Below, piece by piece: positions 25,721 through 35,707 of a stretch of DNA of 46,954 nucleotides. The first letter of the stretch is position 1. Every line of letters begins with the position of its first letter. Location: NCBI GenBank assembly GCA_030038235.1, contig JASHPE010000006.1:1-46954 (forward strand). Direction: 5' to 3'. The translations under genes and the position numbers were made by a program. The notes below the pieces were generated by a model. The model searched no databases and had not been told where the DNA came from. It worked only from the letters and a program-made list of their open reading frames with translations. This DNA is from Terriglobia bacterium (lineage in GTDB: Bacteria; Acidobacteriota; Terriglobia; UBA7540).

Positions 25721-27223
25721 ATGCCGGGCAGGCTGAGGACTACGCTGGCAGTGATGCTATTGGGATGGGTGATGAGCACAGCGGGTGTCCGCGCGCAGGA
25801 CAGCAGCCAAGAACAGCAACCTGCGGGGAGCAGCGCGCAGTCACCGGCGACCCCACAAACCTCGGGTACGGCGCCCTCTTCCGGGTCAGCGGCTCCGCCG
25901 GGTTTGCAGAACCCCATCGCAGGGCAGCCGCAGACCGAAACGGAACAGGGGGCCGCTCCTACCGACACGCGTCCGCTGGCGGGCGCGCAAGCGATTACGC
26001 CCACGCTGCCGAGTGCCGGGCGGAGCTTCCTTATTCCCAGCTTCTCGATCTGGGAAGGCGGCGACACAAACTCGCAGTTGGTTCCCGGTTATTCAGGCGT
26101 TTCGGTCGCCGCGATACCGGTGGCCTCGCTCGATTTGCACGACATGGGCAGGCATAACAGCTTTGATCTGACCTACGGCGGCGGCGGCTTTCTGTTTGAG
26201 TCGAACTGGAGCAGAAGCGCGGCTTTCGACGATTTCCTGATCAGCGATCAGTACACGGCGCGGCGGTGGAATTTCTTTATTTCGGACCGTGGAACTTACT
26301 TGCCGGAGTCGGCGCTGGGTTTTCAAGGTATCGGCTTTGCAGGAGTATTCAACAACACGCAGGCGCTGGGCCTGGGAAGCGGTTCCGGGCAATTGAATTC
26401 GGTTTACACCCCGGAGCAAAGCATTCTCACCGGGTATGCCGGAACCCTCTCGGAGACGGCAATAGCGCAGGTTCAGTACTTCCTGACGCCCCGGACTTCA
26501 CTTTCCGCGGTCGGCGCTTTTGGCTATCAGGAGTACACTCAGGAGGGGCTTACGACCAGCAATGACCGCTTCGGAGTGCTTTCGATCGATCATCAGTTCA
26601 CTCCCACGGAGACCTTGAGTTTCTCCTATTCCATCATGCAGATCCGCTTCAGTGGCGGCTCGGTCGCCTTGAGTGATAACGTGTGGCGTGTGGGGTACGG
26701 ACACCGGGTGACCAATCATTTCACGTTGACCCTGCTGGCGGGACCGGAACTCACCTACTCGGCGGTCCGTGGTGTCTTCGGCGTGATGGAGAGGCTCAAT
26801 TGGTTCGGGCAAGGCAGCTTGGGTTACCAAGGCGAGCGCGGTGGCGTCACGCTCCGTTATCTGCACTACCTGACGCCGGGTTCGGGAGTTTTCCAGGGCG
26901 CTGAGACGAGCATAGCGTCGTTTGCCGTAAATCGTGAGCTGTCGCGCACCTGGACCGGCTACGCTTCGGTGAGTTGGTCGACCAATACGGCGTTCTCGTC
27001 ATATTCGGCGACCACCCCGTACGCCGCCGGAGGACGCTTCAACTACGAGTACTTCAACCTGCGGCTAAGCCATCACTTCGGTCGCTCTACACGGGTATTT
27101 GCGGTGTATGAGCTGCAGCACCAGTCATCCGGTGTGCCGATTACTGTCGGAGGCAGCCGGTTACTGAGTGGCCAGGTTTTCGGAGCGGGTATTGAGTGGC
27201 ATCCCCGTCCCTTCGGCCTATAG
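25721..27223 (+). CDS. Outer-membrane beta-barrel protein of an exopolysaccharide-type module
   Basis: A 500-residue exported protein. A signal peptide (RTTLAVMLLGWVMSTAGVRAQ) is followed by a low-complexity Gln/Ser/Pro linker of about 70 residues. The rest is an alternating aromatic-rich beta region with many short amphipathic strands (NSFDLTYGGGGFLFESNWS, RFNYEYFNLRLSHHFGRS), typical of outer-membrane barrels that accompany exosortase or exopolysaccharide loci. It ends EWHPRPFGL without a strict terminal Phe. GGGAGG precedes the ATG. Its place before an ExeA-like ATPase and a tyrosine kinase suggests a polysaccharide export or anchoring pore, but that is inference. Confidence 0.72.
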   Translation: MPGRLRTTLAVMLLGWVMSTAGVRAQDSSQEQQPAGSSAQSPATPQTSGTAPSSGSAAPPGLQNPIAGQPQTETEQGAAPTDTRPLAGAQAITPTLPSAGRSFLIPSFSIWEGGDTNSQLVPGYSGVSVAAIPVASLDLHDMGRHNSFDLTYGGGGFLFESNWSRSAAFDDFLISDQYTARRWNFFISDRGTYLPESALGFQGIGFAGVFNNTQALGLGSGSGQLNSVYTPEQSILTGYAGTLSETAIAQVQYFLTPRTSLSAVGAFGYQEYTQEGLTTSNDRFGVLSIDHQFTPTETLSFSYSIMQIRFSGGSVALSDNVWRVGYGHRVTNHFTLTLLAGPELTYSAVRGVFGVMERLNWFGQGSLGYQGERGGVTLRYLHYLTPGSGVFQGAETSIASFAVNRELSRTWTGYASVSWSTNTAFSSYSATTPYAAGGRFNYEYFNLRLSHHFGRSTRVFAVYELQHQSSGVPITVGGSRLLSGQVFGAGIEWHPRPFGL

Positions 27224-27252
27224 GTACGGCTGGCGCTCGAGTGTGGAAGAAC

Positions 27253-28173
27253 ATGTACAAGAAGTTTTTTGGCCTTCGAGAGAATCCGTTTAACGTCAAC
27301 CCGGACCCGCGCTATCTCTTTCTGACCCAGCATACCGAAGAGGCGCTGGCGTCGCTGACCTATGGCATTCGCAACCGGCGCGGTTTCATTCTGCTCACGG
27401 GTGAGGTGGGGACCGGCAAGACGACGCTGGTGAACAAGCTCCTCGACTGGCTGCACCGCCAGCATCTGCCCACGGCGTTCATTTTCAATCCCCGCCTCAA
27501 CGTCCAGGACTTTTTTGAGTTCATGATGGCGGATTTCGGCATCCCATGCGATGCGCGTCAGAAGAGCCAGGTGCTGATGCGGCTGAATCATTGGCTTCTG
27601 GACCGCTACAAGGGCGGTGAGACCGCGGTGGTCATTATTGACGAAGCTCAGGACCTTTCCGCGCGCCTGTTGGAGGAGATCCGGCTGCTCACCAACCTGG
27701 AGACTTCCACCGAGAAGCTGCTCCAGATCGTGCTTTCCGGCCAGCCGGAATTGGAGGAAAAGCTCCGGCAGCCTGAGCTCCGCCAGCTCCGCCAACGCAT
27801 CACTCTGCGTTCGAAGACGCATGCGCTGACTCTCGAGGAGACGAGCGGCTATATTCTGCAGCGCCTGGCTGTGGCGGGGGCGGCGGCCGGCGAGCCCGTT
27901 TTCACCACGGCGGCCGTCGAGACGATTCACCGCTATTCGCGCGGCATCCCCAGGGTGATCAACCTGCTGTGCGAGCATGCGTTGATCAATTGCTTCGTCG
28001 ACCAGGTGCGGCCGGTGCCGCCCGAGGTGATCGAGACCGTGGCGCGGGAGTTCGAGCTGAACGAGATTGAGCCCTTCCCGCCCAGCCAGCTTTTCCGGGG
28101 AGACGACCAGCAGTTGCGCCAGACCTTGCAAGGCATGGCAACCTTGATGGACCGGCTGCGGCGTCCGCAGTAG
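27253..28173 (+). CDS. ExeA/GspA-like AAA ATPase (exopolysaccharide-locus type)
   Basis: A 306-residue cytoplasmic ATPase. It begins MYKKFFGLRENPFNVNPDPR, the classic opening of the XrtA-associated / ExeA-like family. Walker A is TGEVGTGKTT near residue 52, Walker B is AVVIIDEAQDLS near residue 130, sensor-like LQIVLSGQPELEEKL follows, and the AAA lid has RYSRGIPRVINLLCEHALI. The ATG at 27253 has a GGAAG site; the longer frame starting at 27196 overlaps the preceding gene. It lacks the peptidoglycan-binding tail of longer ExeA proteins. In such loci it is thought to energise or regulate export of polysaccharide or sorted proteins. Confidence 0.9.
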   Translation: MYKKFFGLRENPFNVNPDPRYLFLTQHTEEALASLTYGIRNRRGFILLTGEVGTGKTTLVNKLLDWLHRQHLPTAFIFNPRLNVQDFFEFMMADFGIPCDARQKSQVLMRLNHWLLDRYKGGETAVVIIDEAQDLSARLLEEIRLLTNLETSTEKLLQIVLSGQPELEEKLRQPELRQLRQRITLRSKTHALTLEETSGYILQRLAVAGAAAGEPVFTTAAVETIHRYSRGIPRVINLLCEHALINCFVDQVRPVPPEVIETVAREFELNEIEPFPPSQLFRGDDQQLRQTLQGMATLMDRLRRPQ

Positions 28174-28191
28174 GATGATGGAAGGACACGA

Positions 28192-29133
28192 ATGAGCAGA
28201 ATTCACGAAGCCTTGAAGAAGGCGGAACTCGAGCGGGAGGGATTAGACGCCGCACCGGAAGTCCCCGCGCCTGGCGCTCAAGTGGCCACGGAGGAGTCAG
28301 CCACGAGTCCGGAGCCTGCTCCGCCCTCTGCCGTCCATGACCTTGCGTCGGGGATCTTCACGCTGGACGTGCTTCGCGAGCGTGTCCCCGTCGGCGATTG
28401 GCATCCGGATTCCAAGGCTGTTCTGTTCGCCGATTCCACCCCGCAAGCTCATCCTGAGGGCGCGGAGGAGTTCCGCACGCTGCGCTCACGCCTTTATCAC
28501 CTTCGAGAAAAACAGTCCTTACAGACCGTCCTGGTCACCAGCGCCCTGCCCACCGAAGGCAAGACTTTCGTTACCTTGAACCTGGCGCGGGCGATCGCCC
28601 ATCAGCACCACCGCAGTGTCCTGGTGATCGATGCCGATCTCAGGATGTCGCGCGTCCATCAGGGCCTGGGCGCGGCCCAATCGCCTGGCCTTTCGGAATA
28701 CCTCAAGGGGGAGGTCGATGCCCTCGACGTGATCCAGAGGGGTCCTCAGGACAACCTCTTCATCGTTGCCGGCGGGGCGCCGAACGCCAATCCGGTCGAA
28801 CTGCTGGGGACGGGACGCCTGCGGGCTCTCATTCACCGCTTCATGCCGATCTTTGACTGGATCCTTTTGGACTCGCCTCCCGCCGCATTCCTCTCAGATT
28901 CGAGCCTGCTTGCCAAGGTGTCAGACGGTGTGGTCATGGTCGTCCAGTCGGGAGTGACGCCCTACGATATCGCCCAGAAGGCCTGTAAGGAGTTTGCGCC
29001 GGAACAGTTGGTCGGCGTGGTTTTGAACCGGATTCCGCCTGGTCTTGCCTTTCCCTATCACTACTATTACGGGCGGGGGCACGGCTACGGAAAAACGCCG
29101 GCGGCACAGAGCAACGGGAACTCCCAGAAGTAG
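28192..29133 (+). CDS. CpsD/CapB-type bacterial tyrosine kinase
   Basis: A 313-residue BY-kinase ATPase domain protein that normally controls polysaccharide chain length by autophosphorylation. It begins MSRIHEALKKAELEREG, as many exosortase-locus kinases do. Walker A is TSALPTEGKTFVTLNLA near residue 117, Walker A' is VLVIDADLRMSRVH near residue 143, and Walker B is FDWILLDSPPA near residue 222. The C-terminus has a short tyrosine cluster (FPYHYYYGRGHGYG), the usual phosphorylation site. There is no transmembrane Wzz domain, so a separate membrane partner is expected but is not in this window. It lies 18 bases after the ATPase gene, so the two are likely co-transcribed. Confidence 0.9.
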   Translation: MSRIHEALKKAELEREGLDAAPEVPAPGAQVATEESATSPEPAPPSAVHDLASGIFTLDVLRERVPVGDWHPDSKAVLFADSTPQAHPEGAEEFRTLRSRLYHLREKQSLQTVLVTSALPTEGKTFVTLNLARAIAHQHHRSVLVIDADLRMSRVHQGLGAAQSPGLSEYLKGEVDALDVIQRGPQDNLFIVAGGAPNANPVELLGTGRLRALIHRFMPIFDWILLDSPPAAFLSDSSLLAKVSDGVVMVVQSGVTPYDIAQKACKEFAPEQLVGVVLNRIPPGLAFPYHYYYGRGHGYGKTPAAQSNGNSQK

Positions 29134-29209
29134 CGCAGCCCCGAGCTAACGAGCCTCGCGACCCTTTACACTCAAACGCGGTATCGCGCTCCTGCTCCGC
29201 TGACCGCGA

Positions 29210-30349
29210 TCACGGCTTGAGCTTCGCCGACAAGTCATATCGAAAGGAACTGCGGTGCTTTTCGCCATGACGCTCCATTGCAAGCGAGATCAGGCGATCG
29301 ACGAGCTCCGGGTACGGAACGCCGCTGGCTTTCCATAGCTTTGGATACATGCTGATCGGAGTGAAGCCCGGGATTGTGTTGATCTCGTTCACGTAGAGCT
29401 TACCGCTGGGACGGTCGAGCAGGAAATCCACTCGCGCCATGCCGGCGCAGTCCATGGCCCGGAAAGCCCGCACCGCAAGCTGCTGGACTTCTCGCGACTG
29501 GCGCTTGCTGAGCCTCGCCGGAATCACCAGTTCTGAGCCTTCTTTCAGATACTTCGCCTCATAGTCGTAAAACTCGTTCACCGGGATGATCTCGCCGGGC
29601 ACCGAAGCGATGGGCCGGTCGTTGCCGAGCACGGAGCACTCGATCTCTCTCGCCTCGAGCCCTTTCTCAACCACGATCTTGCGATCGTAGCGCGCTGCTC
29701 CGTCCATAGCGGCGCCCAATTCGCGCACGCCGCGCACTTTGCTGATCCCGACCGACGAACCTAGGTTCGCGGGCTTCACGAACAACGGAAAACGCAAGGT
29801 CCGCGCGATGCGCCGGCTCCAAATCGCTGGATTATGCTCCCAGTCGCGGCGCAGCACCAGCATCCAATCGACCACCGGCAGGCCCGCGTCTCGGAAAAGG
29901 CGCTTCATGGCGTCTTTGTCCATGCCCGTCGCCGACGCCAGCACGCCCGCGCCGACGTAGGGAATGTCGGCGAGTTCCAGCAGCCCTTGCACGGTGCCAT
30001 CTTCTCCGAATGTTCCGTGCAGCACGGGAAAGATCACATCGAGACTGGTGCCGCGCGGGTTTTCTGCGGCGGATTCTACCGGCACCAGATGCGGACCGGT
30101 GGGATCGGCCGAGGCAGTTACAACCTGACCCTGATCGAGCACGGTCGAGAGCAACCGCTCCGGAACGCTGGCGAGCTCGCGCGGAGTGGCGCCTAGACGC
30201 CACTGCCCGTCGCGCGTGATGCCGATGGGGATCACCTCGTACTTCTTAGGGTCAAGAGCCTTGAGAAGGGAAGCAGCGGAGATCAAAGAGACTTCGTGCT
30301 CGCCGGAGCGCCCGCCGAACAGGATGCCGAGCCGGATTCGCTCACTCAA
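29210..30349 (-). CDS. ddl: D-alanine--D-alanine ligase
   Basis: Joins two D-alanines with ATP for the peptidoglycan precursor. The 379-residue length fits the long Ddl forms. The N-terminus has RLGILFGGRSGEHEVSLISA, the family signature. The ATP-grasp core shows FPLFVKPANLGSSVGISKV near residue 195 and REIECSVLGNDRP, and the C-terminal metal-binding loop is LYVNEINTIPGFTPISMYPK. It has no murein gene neighbours; it converges with the kinase gene and is followed upstream by a repeat and the arginase gene. Confidence 0.95.
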   Translation of the reverse strand: MSERIRLGILFGGRSGEHEVSLISAASLLKALDPKKYEVIPIGITRDGQWRLGATPRELASVPERLLSTVLDQGQVVTASADPTGPHLVPVESAAENPRGTSLDVIFPVLHGTFGEDGTVQGLLELADIPYVGAGVLASATGMDKDAMKRLFRDAGLPVVDWMLVLRRDWEHNPAIWSRRIARTLRFPLFVKPANLGSSVGISKVRGVRELGAAMDGAARYDRKIVVEKGLEAREIECSVLGNDRPIASVPGEIIPVNEFYDYEAKYLKEGSELVIPARLSKRQSREVQQLAVRAFRAMDCAGMARVDFLLDRPSGKLYVNEINTIPGFTPISMYPKLWKASGVPYPELVDRLISLAMERHGEKHRSSFRYDLSAKLKP

Positions 30350-30361
30350 GGAAAGCCTCGA

Positions 30362-30474
30362 TGCTACGCAGGGGCGCCCCTAGCGGGGGTGCCCGACATT
30401 GCTGCGGTACGGGCACCCTCGTGGGCGCCCGCATTTACGGGGCAGGCACAAGGCCCGCCCCTACAGAATCTTCT
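30362..30474. repeat. Multi-hairpin repeat between ddl and the arginase gene
   Basis: Contains inverted GGGTGCCCG/CGGGCACCC (near 30384 and 30408), paired GGGGCGCCC/GGGCGCCCG segments, and a trailing GGGGCAGGC/GCCCGCCCC hairpin ending at CCCCTAC. It is built like the 8488 element. Its last bases (CTA at 30461-30463) supply the TAG stop of the arginase gene, so the repeat has set or replaced the 3' end of that frame. Confidence 0.75.
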
Positions 30475-31366
30475 TCCCCAGCGCGGAACTCGCGAGACCC
30501 ACTGCCAGCGCCGCCGTGCGGTTCAACGTGTCGAGAATGGGATTCACCTCGACAATCTCCAGCGACAGCATCTTCTTGCTGTCGGCGATGATCTCCATGG
30601 CGAGATGCGCCTCGCGGAAGGTGATCCCGCCCGGAACCGCCGTGCCCACGCCGGGAGCCTCGTCGGGATCCACCACGTCCATGTCGAACGAAACCACGAA
30701 TCCCGCGGTGTCGCGGGTCGCAAGATCAAGCGCGCGCTGCACGACCAGGCGCATGCCCAGCTCGTCGATGTCCCGCATGCTGAAGACATTCACGCCGGAC
30801 GCATGAATCTGGCGGCGCTCGCGCGCGTCCAGATCGCGGGCGCCGATCAGGACGCAGTCTTTGGCAAGTACTTTGGGAGCGAACTTGAAGATATGGGTCA
30901 GCGGCTCAGGCCCGATGCCGAGGAGCGAAGCAAACGGCATGCCGTGCACGTTGCCGCTCGGACTCGACTCAGGCGTGTTCATGTCGCCATGCGCGTCGAT
31001 CCACAGCAAGCCGATGGTCTGTTCGCGTTCGCGGTAGAACCTTGAGATTCCGGAGATCGTTCCCACAGCCATCGAGTGGTCGCCTCCTAGCGAGAGCGGG
31101 AACAGACCGTCTTCCAGAGTTTGATGAATTCGCTGGGCGATCTCCTGGCAGGTTTCCGCGATCTCATTCAGGTACTTGGCGCGTCGATCGCCGAAGTGTT
31201 GCTCCTCGGCCAGTTTGACCGCCACGTTGCCGCTATCCTCCACCTGATGATTCAAGCCCTTGAGGGCGGAGTTCAGGCCTGCAGCGCGAATGGCCGACGG
31301 GCCCATGTCGACGCCGCGGCGCTCCTGGCCGAGATCGAGCGGAACTCCGAGAATGCGAATCTTCAT
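30461..31366 (-). CDS. rocF: Arginase
   Basis: Hydrolyses arginine to ornithine and urea using a di-manganese centre. The 301-residue length is standard. Ligand motifs are all visible: LGGDHSMAVGT near residue 100, LLWIDAHGDMNTPESSPSGN near residue 125 and VVSFDMDVVDPDEAPGVGT near residue 220. The N-terminus IRILGVPLDLGQERRGVDMG is typical of arginase rather than agmatinase. The stop codon lies inside the flanking repeat, but the C-terminus (GLASSALGKKIL) is still of family length. It sits between ddl and asnS on the same strand. Confidence 0.93.
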   Translation of the reverse strand: MKIRILGVPLDLGQERRGVDMGPSAIRAAGLNSALKGLNHQVEDSGNVAVKLAEEQHFGDRRAKYLNEIAETCQEIAQRIHQTLEDGLFPLSLGGDHSMAVGTISGISRFYREREQTIGLLWIDAHGDMNTPESSPSGNVHGMPFASLLGIGPEPLTHIFKFAPKVLAKDCVLIGARDLDARERRQIHASGVNVFSMRDIDELGMRLVVQRALDLATRDTAGFVVSFDMDVVDPDEAPGVGTAVPGGITFREAHLAMEIIADSKKMLSLEIVEVNPILDTLNRTAALAVGLASSALGKKIL

Positions 31367-31412
31367 GCCGTCCTAAGTCGAGAGTCAACAGTCGACGCTT
31401 GCTTCCGGCTGA

Positions 31413-32720
<1,308 letters not shown>

Positions 32721-32897
32721 ACATTTCCCCTTCGACGCGGGCGTTGCGACACCCCAAAAACGGAAGTGGCTTATTTTCAATAACCTGACGGTTTCGTTTC
32801 GTAAAAATCCCTTCCGGTATTAATTCTGTGTGTATAATTGCATGGATTAACCCCGCCCGGCAAACGCGTCTGGACTTCAACCGGCTAGTCTAGCCCA

Positions 32898-33782
32898 CTA
32901 GCCCGCTGAAAACTCTGCCCTGTCACCCGTCTCCATCCCGTGAAGCCGGGATACGGCGTTGCGAACCTCGGAAAGGCTTGCTTGTTCGTATTGTACCTCT
33001 ATAAAGGCACAGCATTTGTCGGATCCTGCGTCGGCTCTGGCCATTTCCGCGATCAAGTCGGGCCATTTGATGCCGTGTTTACCGCTCTCGGTCTGACCTG
33101 GAAGAGCCGCCAAAGGCAGCAGATGCTCGTCCTTCTCGCCGCGATTATCGTGCAGATGCGCGGTGATCATGCGATCTTTTAACGTCTGCAGGCCCTCACT
33201 TGCGCCGCCGGTCAGGTGCGCGTGGCCGGCGTCGAAGCAAATGCCGACGTCGTCGAGGCGCGTATAGTCCAGGAACTCGATCAGCCGTACAGGATTGCCA
33301 AGCTCGCTGGCCGTGTTCTCGAGCAGCAGCTTTACGCCGCGCTCTTTGGCGAAGATGCGCAAGTGCTCGATCGACGTGAAGGCGGCGTCAAATTTGTCGA
33401 GCGCGTACTCCTCGCCTTCCAGACCGAGGTGAAGCACCAGATATCGGAACGGAGCCCGCTCGGCCACTTCCAGCGCGCGCTTGATCTCATCCATGGAGTC
33501 GATCCGCAACCGGCGCTCGCGGTAGGCCACGGAGATCATCAGTCCGCCGCGCCGGCCGAATCCCGGCTCGGAGCAGAGCGGCGCGTGAAGCGAGTGGAGT
33601 TGCACGTTGAAGTCCGAAAACCACTGCCCCATGTCGCGCGCATAGTTGGGCTCATGATAGTCGAGGTGATCGCGGGCCGCGAACACCTCGATATCCGAAA
33701 ATCCCGCCTCCAGGATGCGATCGAGCAGCCGCGAGGTCAGCCGCTCGGCCGCAAAGAGCCGCGTTGAAAGCCCGTACTTCAT
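32898..33782 (-). CDS. Sugar phosphate isomerase/epimerase (cytoplasmic)
   Basis: A 294-residue TIM-barrel protein of the AP-endonuclease 2 / xylose-isomerase-like family, the third in the window. It opens MKYGLSTRLFAAERLT without a signal peptide. Barrel segments include FSDIEVFAARDHLDYH, VQLHSLHAPL, KLLLENTASELGNP (metal-ligand Glu), VGICFDAGHAHLTGG and ITAHLHDNRGEKDEHLLP. The start overlaps the stop of gamma-glutamyltransferase by one base (TGATG), so it is the distal gene of a coupled pair. The substrate is unknown. Confidence 0.85.
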   Translation of the reverse strand: MKYGLSTRLFAAERLTSRLLDRILEAGFSDIEVFAARDHLDYHEPNYARDMGQWFSDFNVQLHSLHAPLCSEPGFGRRGGLMISVAYRERRLRIDSMDEIKRALEVAERAPFRYLVLHLGLEGEEYALDKFDAAFTSIEHLRIFAKERGVKLLLENTASELGNPVRLIEFLDYTRLDDVGICFDAGHAHLTGGASEGLQTLKDRMITAHLHDNRGEKDEHLLPLAALPGQTESGKHGIKWPDLIAEMARADAGSDKCCAFIEVQYEQASLSEVRNAVSRLHGMETGDRAEFSAG

Positions 33783-35536
33783 CAGTAGCCGGCCGCCTTG
33801 CCGTTGCCGCGCGGATCGGAGGCGCCGAAGCGCCAGCCCGTCTGGGGATCGACGGCGATGGCTTCACAATCCCCGATTCCGCCCACGCGTTGCAGCGTGT
33901 AGCCGGCCTCGCGCAGGCGCCCTGCCGTGTCTTCGGAGATGCCGGGCTCGATGAAAACCTTGTCGGGCATCCACTGATCGTGGAAGCGCGGCGCGTCAAC
34001 CGCCTGTTGCACGTTCAGGTGAAAGGCGGTCACGTTCAGCAGCACTTCGAGGACGGTGTTGATGATCGTGCCACCGCCCGGCGACCCGAGCACGAGCCGC
34101 AATTGCGGCCCGCTGACCCCTGGCCCCTGATTCCTGACCCCTGTCGACGGACTATCTTCGAGCACGATGGTGGGCGTCATTGACGAAAGGGGACGCTTGC
34201 GCGGCGCGATGGAATTCGCTTCGCCCTGGATCAGGCCGAACATATTCGGCGATCCGGGCTTCGAGGCGAAATCGTCCATCTCGTCGTTCATCAGGAAGCC
34301 GGCGCCTTCGATGGTCAAGCCGGAACCATAGCCCGCGTTCAGCGTGTAGGTGTTCGAGACGGCGTTGCCCTCGGCGTCCACCACGGAGTAGTGCGTGGTG
34401 TTACCGTTCTCCGCCGGCGCAGGGTTCCCGGCGCGCACGGGAGCGTCAGGCTTGGCCGCCAGCATTTCCCCGCGTAGCTTGGCGGCGTAGTCCTTGCTGG
34501 TAAGACTCGCCACCGGAACCGCGACGAAATCGGCATCGCCCAGGAATTGAGCGCGATCGGCGTAAGCTCGCCGTTGCGCCTCGATGATCAGGTGCATGGA
34601 CGAGTAGGCGTCGGGCGCTCCGAGATCGAGGGGTTCGAGGATATTCAGCATCTCGATCAACCCCACGCCGCCCGAGCTTGATGGCGGCGCGCTCAGAATC
34701 GTGTAGCCGCGGAAATGTCCCACCAGCGGCTCACGAATCTTCGCCTGGTAAGCGGTGAGATCCGCCAGGCTGATCAGCCCGTGATTCTTCTCCATGCTGG
34801 CGGCAATCTCGTGGGCAATGGGGCCGCGGTAGAAAGCGTCCGGGCCCTGCTCCGCAATCAGCTTGAGCGTCGCAGCCAGTTCCGGCTGCTTGAAGACCTC
34901 GCCCGCCTGATAGTAGTTGCCGTCGCGCAGGAAGATCCGGCGCGACTCGTCAAACTTGCCGAGCTTCGCGCTCTCCCCTTCGAGACCGTGGGCCAGCGCA
35001 TAGCTCACGTCAAAGCCGTCCTCAGCGAGGTGGATCGCGGGCGCCATCACGCGAGCGAGTCCGAGCTTGCCGTACTTCTGCTCCGCCAAAGCGAGCCCCG
35101 CTACCGTCCCCGGAACGCCGGAAGCGAGCGCCCCGACTAGGCTCTCGTCCTTGATGAGATTCCCCTGCGCGTCCAGGTACATGTTGTGGGACGCCGCGCC
35201 CGGCGCTTCCTCGCGATAGTCGATGAAGGCGGCTTCGCCCGAAGCGAGCCGTATCAGCATGAATCCGCCGCCGCCGATGTTGCCCGCGAAGGGATGGGTG
35301 ACCGCGAGGGCGAATCCGACGGCCACGGCAGCGTCCACGGCGTTTCCTCCGGCGCGCAGGATGTCGACTCCGGCGTCCGTGGCATGGGACTCGCTCGAAG
35401 CGACCAGGCCGTGCTTGGCGGCGACAGCAGCAGCGTCGCCGCGGGCTCCGTACAAGCATCCGAAAGCGACGGCCAGAATGGCAAGAGCGGGGATCGAACG
35501 CGATGCCCGATCGGGATGTGGGGAGTTCCCAAGCAT
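33782..35536 (-). CDS. ggt: Gamma-glutamyltransferase (precursor)
   Basis: Periplasmic N-terminal-nucleophile enzyme that cleaves or transfers gamma-glutamyl groups, for example from glutathione. The 584-residue precursor begins with a signal peptide (SIPALAILAVAFGCLYGARG). The large subunit has ILRAGGNAVDAAVAVGFAL and HPFAGNIGGGGFML. The autocleavage threonine lies in NGNTTHYSVVDAEGN near residue 390, followed by SSMTPTIVL and LGSPGGGTIINTV. The ATG at 35536 is chosen because the frame further upstream translates the repeat at 35646. A 17-residue segment not expected in the family (SPSTGVRNQGPGVSGPQ) interrupts the line between PTIVLED and LRLVLGSPGGG and is encoded by a 7-base tandem repeat. 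Confidence 0.9.
   Translation of the reverse strand: MLGNSPHPDRASRSIPALAILAVAFGCLYGARGDAAAVAAKHGLVASSESHATDAGVDILRAGGNAVDAAVAVGFALAVTHPFAGNIGGGGFMLIRLASGEAAFIDYREEAPGAASHNMYLDAQGNLIKDESLVGALASGVPGTVAGLALAEQKYGKLGLARVMAPAIHLAEDGFDVSYALAHGLEGESAKLGKFDESRRIFLRDGNYYQAGEVFKQPELAATLKLIAEQGPDAFYRGPIAHEIAASMEKNHGLISLADLTAYQAKIREPLVGHFRGYTILSAPPSSSGGVGLIEMLNILEPLDLGAPDAYSSMHLIIEAQRRAYADRAQFLGDADFVAVPVASLTSKDYAAKLRGEMLAAKPDAPVRAGNPAPAENGNTTHYSVVDAEGNAVSNTYTLNAGYGSGLTIEGAGFLMNDEMDDFASKPGSPNMFGLIQGEANSIAPRKRPLSSMTPTIVLEDSPSTGVRNQGPGVSGPQLRLVLGSPGGGTIINTVLEVLLNVTAFHLNVQQAVDAPRFHDQWMPDKVFIEPGISEDTAGRLREAGYTLQRVGGIGDCEAIAVDPQTGWRFGASDPRGNGKAAGY
34113..34143. repeat. 7-base tandem repeat inside ggt
   Basis: Four and a half copies of a CTGACCC-like heptamer (CTGACCC, CTGGCCC, CTGATTC, CTGACCC, CTG). 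It encodes most of the extra 17-residue segment in the small subunit of gamma-glutamyltransferase and keeps the frame. Heptamer arrays of this type are normally intergenic. Confidence 0.8.
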
Positions 35537-35655
35537 GTAAGCACCTGAGGCACGATCCAGCAACTGCCCGCCTGGCGGCGCGCCCCCAAGGACCATCCTG
35601 TCGGGCAGGGGAAATGGTCGAGAATCAAATCTAGGTGAAAAGGGGGAACGGGTCA

Positions 35656-35707
35656 AGGCGATGCGGGGATAGGAGACAGCGCCCCCCAAGATTGCACCCC
35701 CCCTGAA
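35656..35707. repeat. Dispersed repeat, copy A (upstream of ggt)
   Basis: Read on the minus strand, it gives GGGGTGCAATCTTGGGGGGC, then GCTGTCTCCTATCCCC, then GCATCGCCTTGAC. The same text on the plus strand starts at 37935 (copy B), so the two copies face each other about 2.3 kb apart. It accounts for the spurious N-terminal extension of the ggt frame. Confidence 0.82.

Noticed and set aside
32833-32838. Plus-strand TATAAT between asnS and the third epimerase
   Set aside because: No plus-strand gene follows and the -35 region is poor; both neighbouring genes are on the minus strand.
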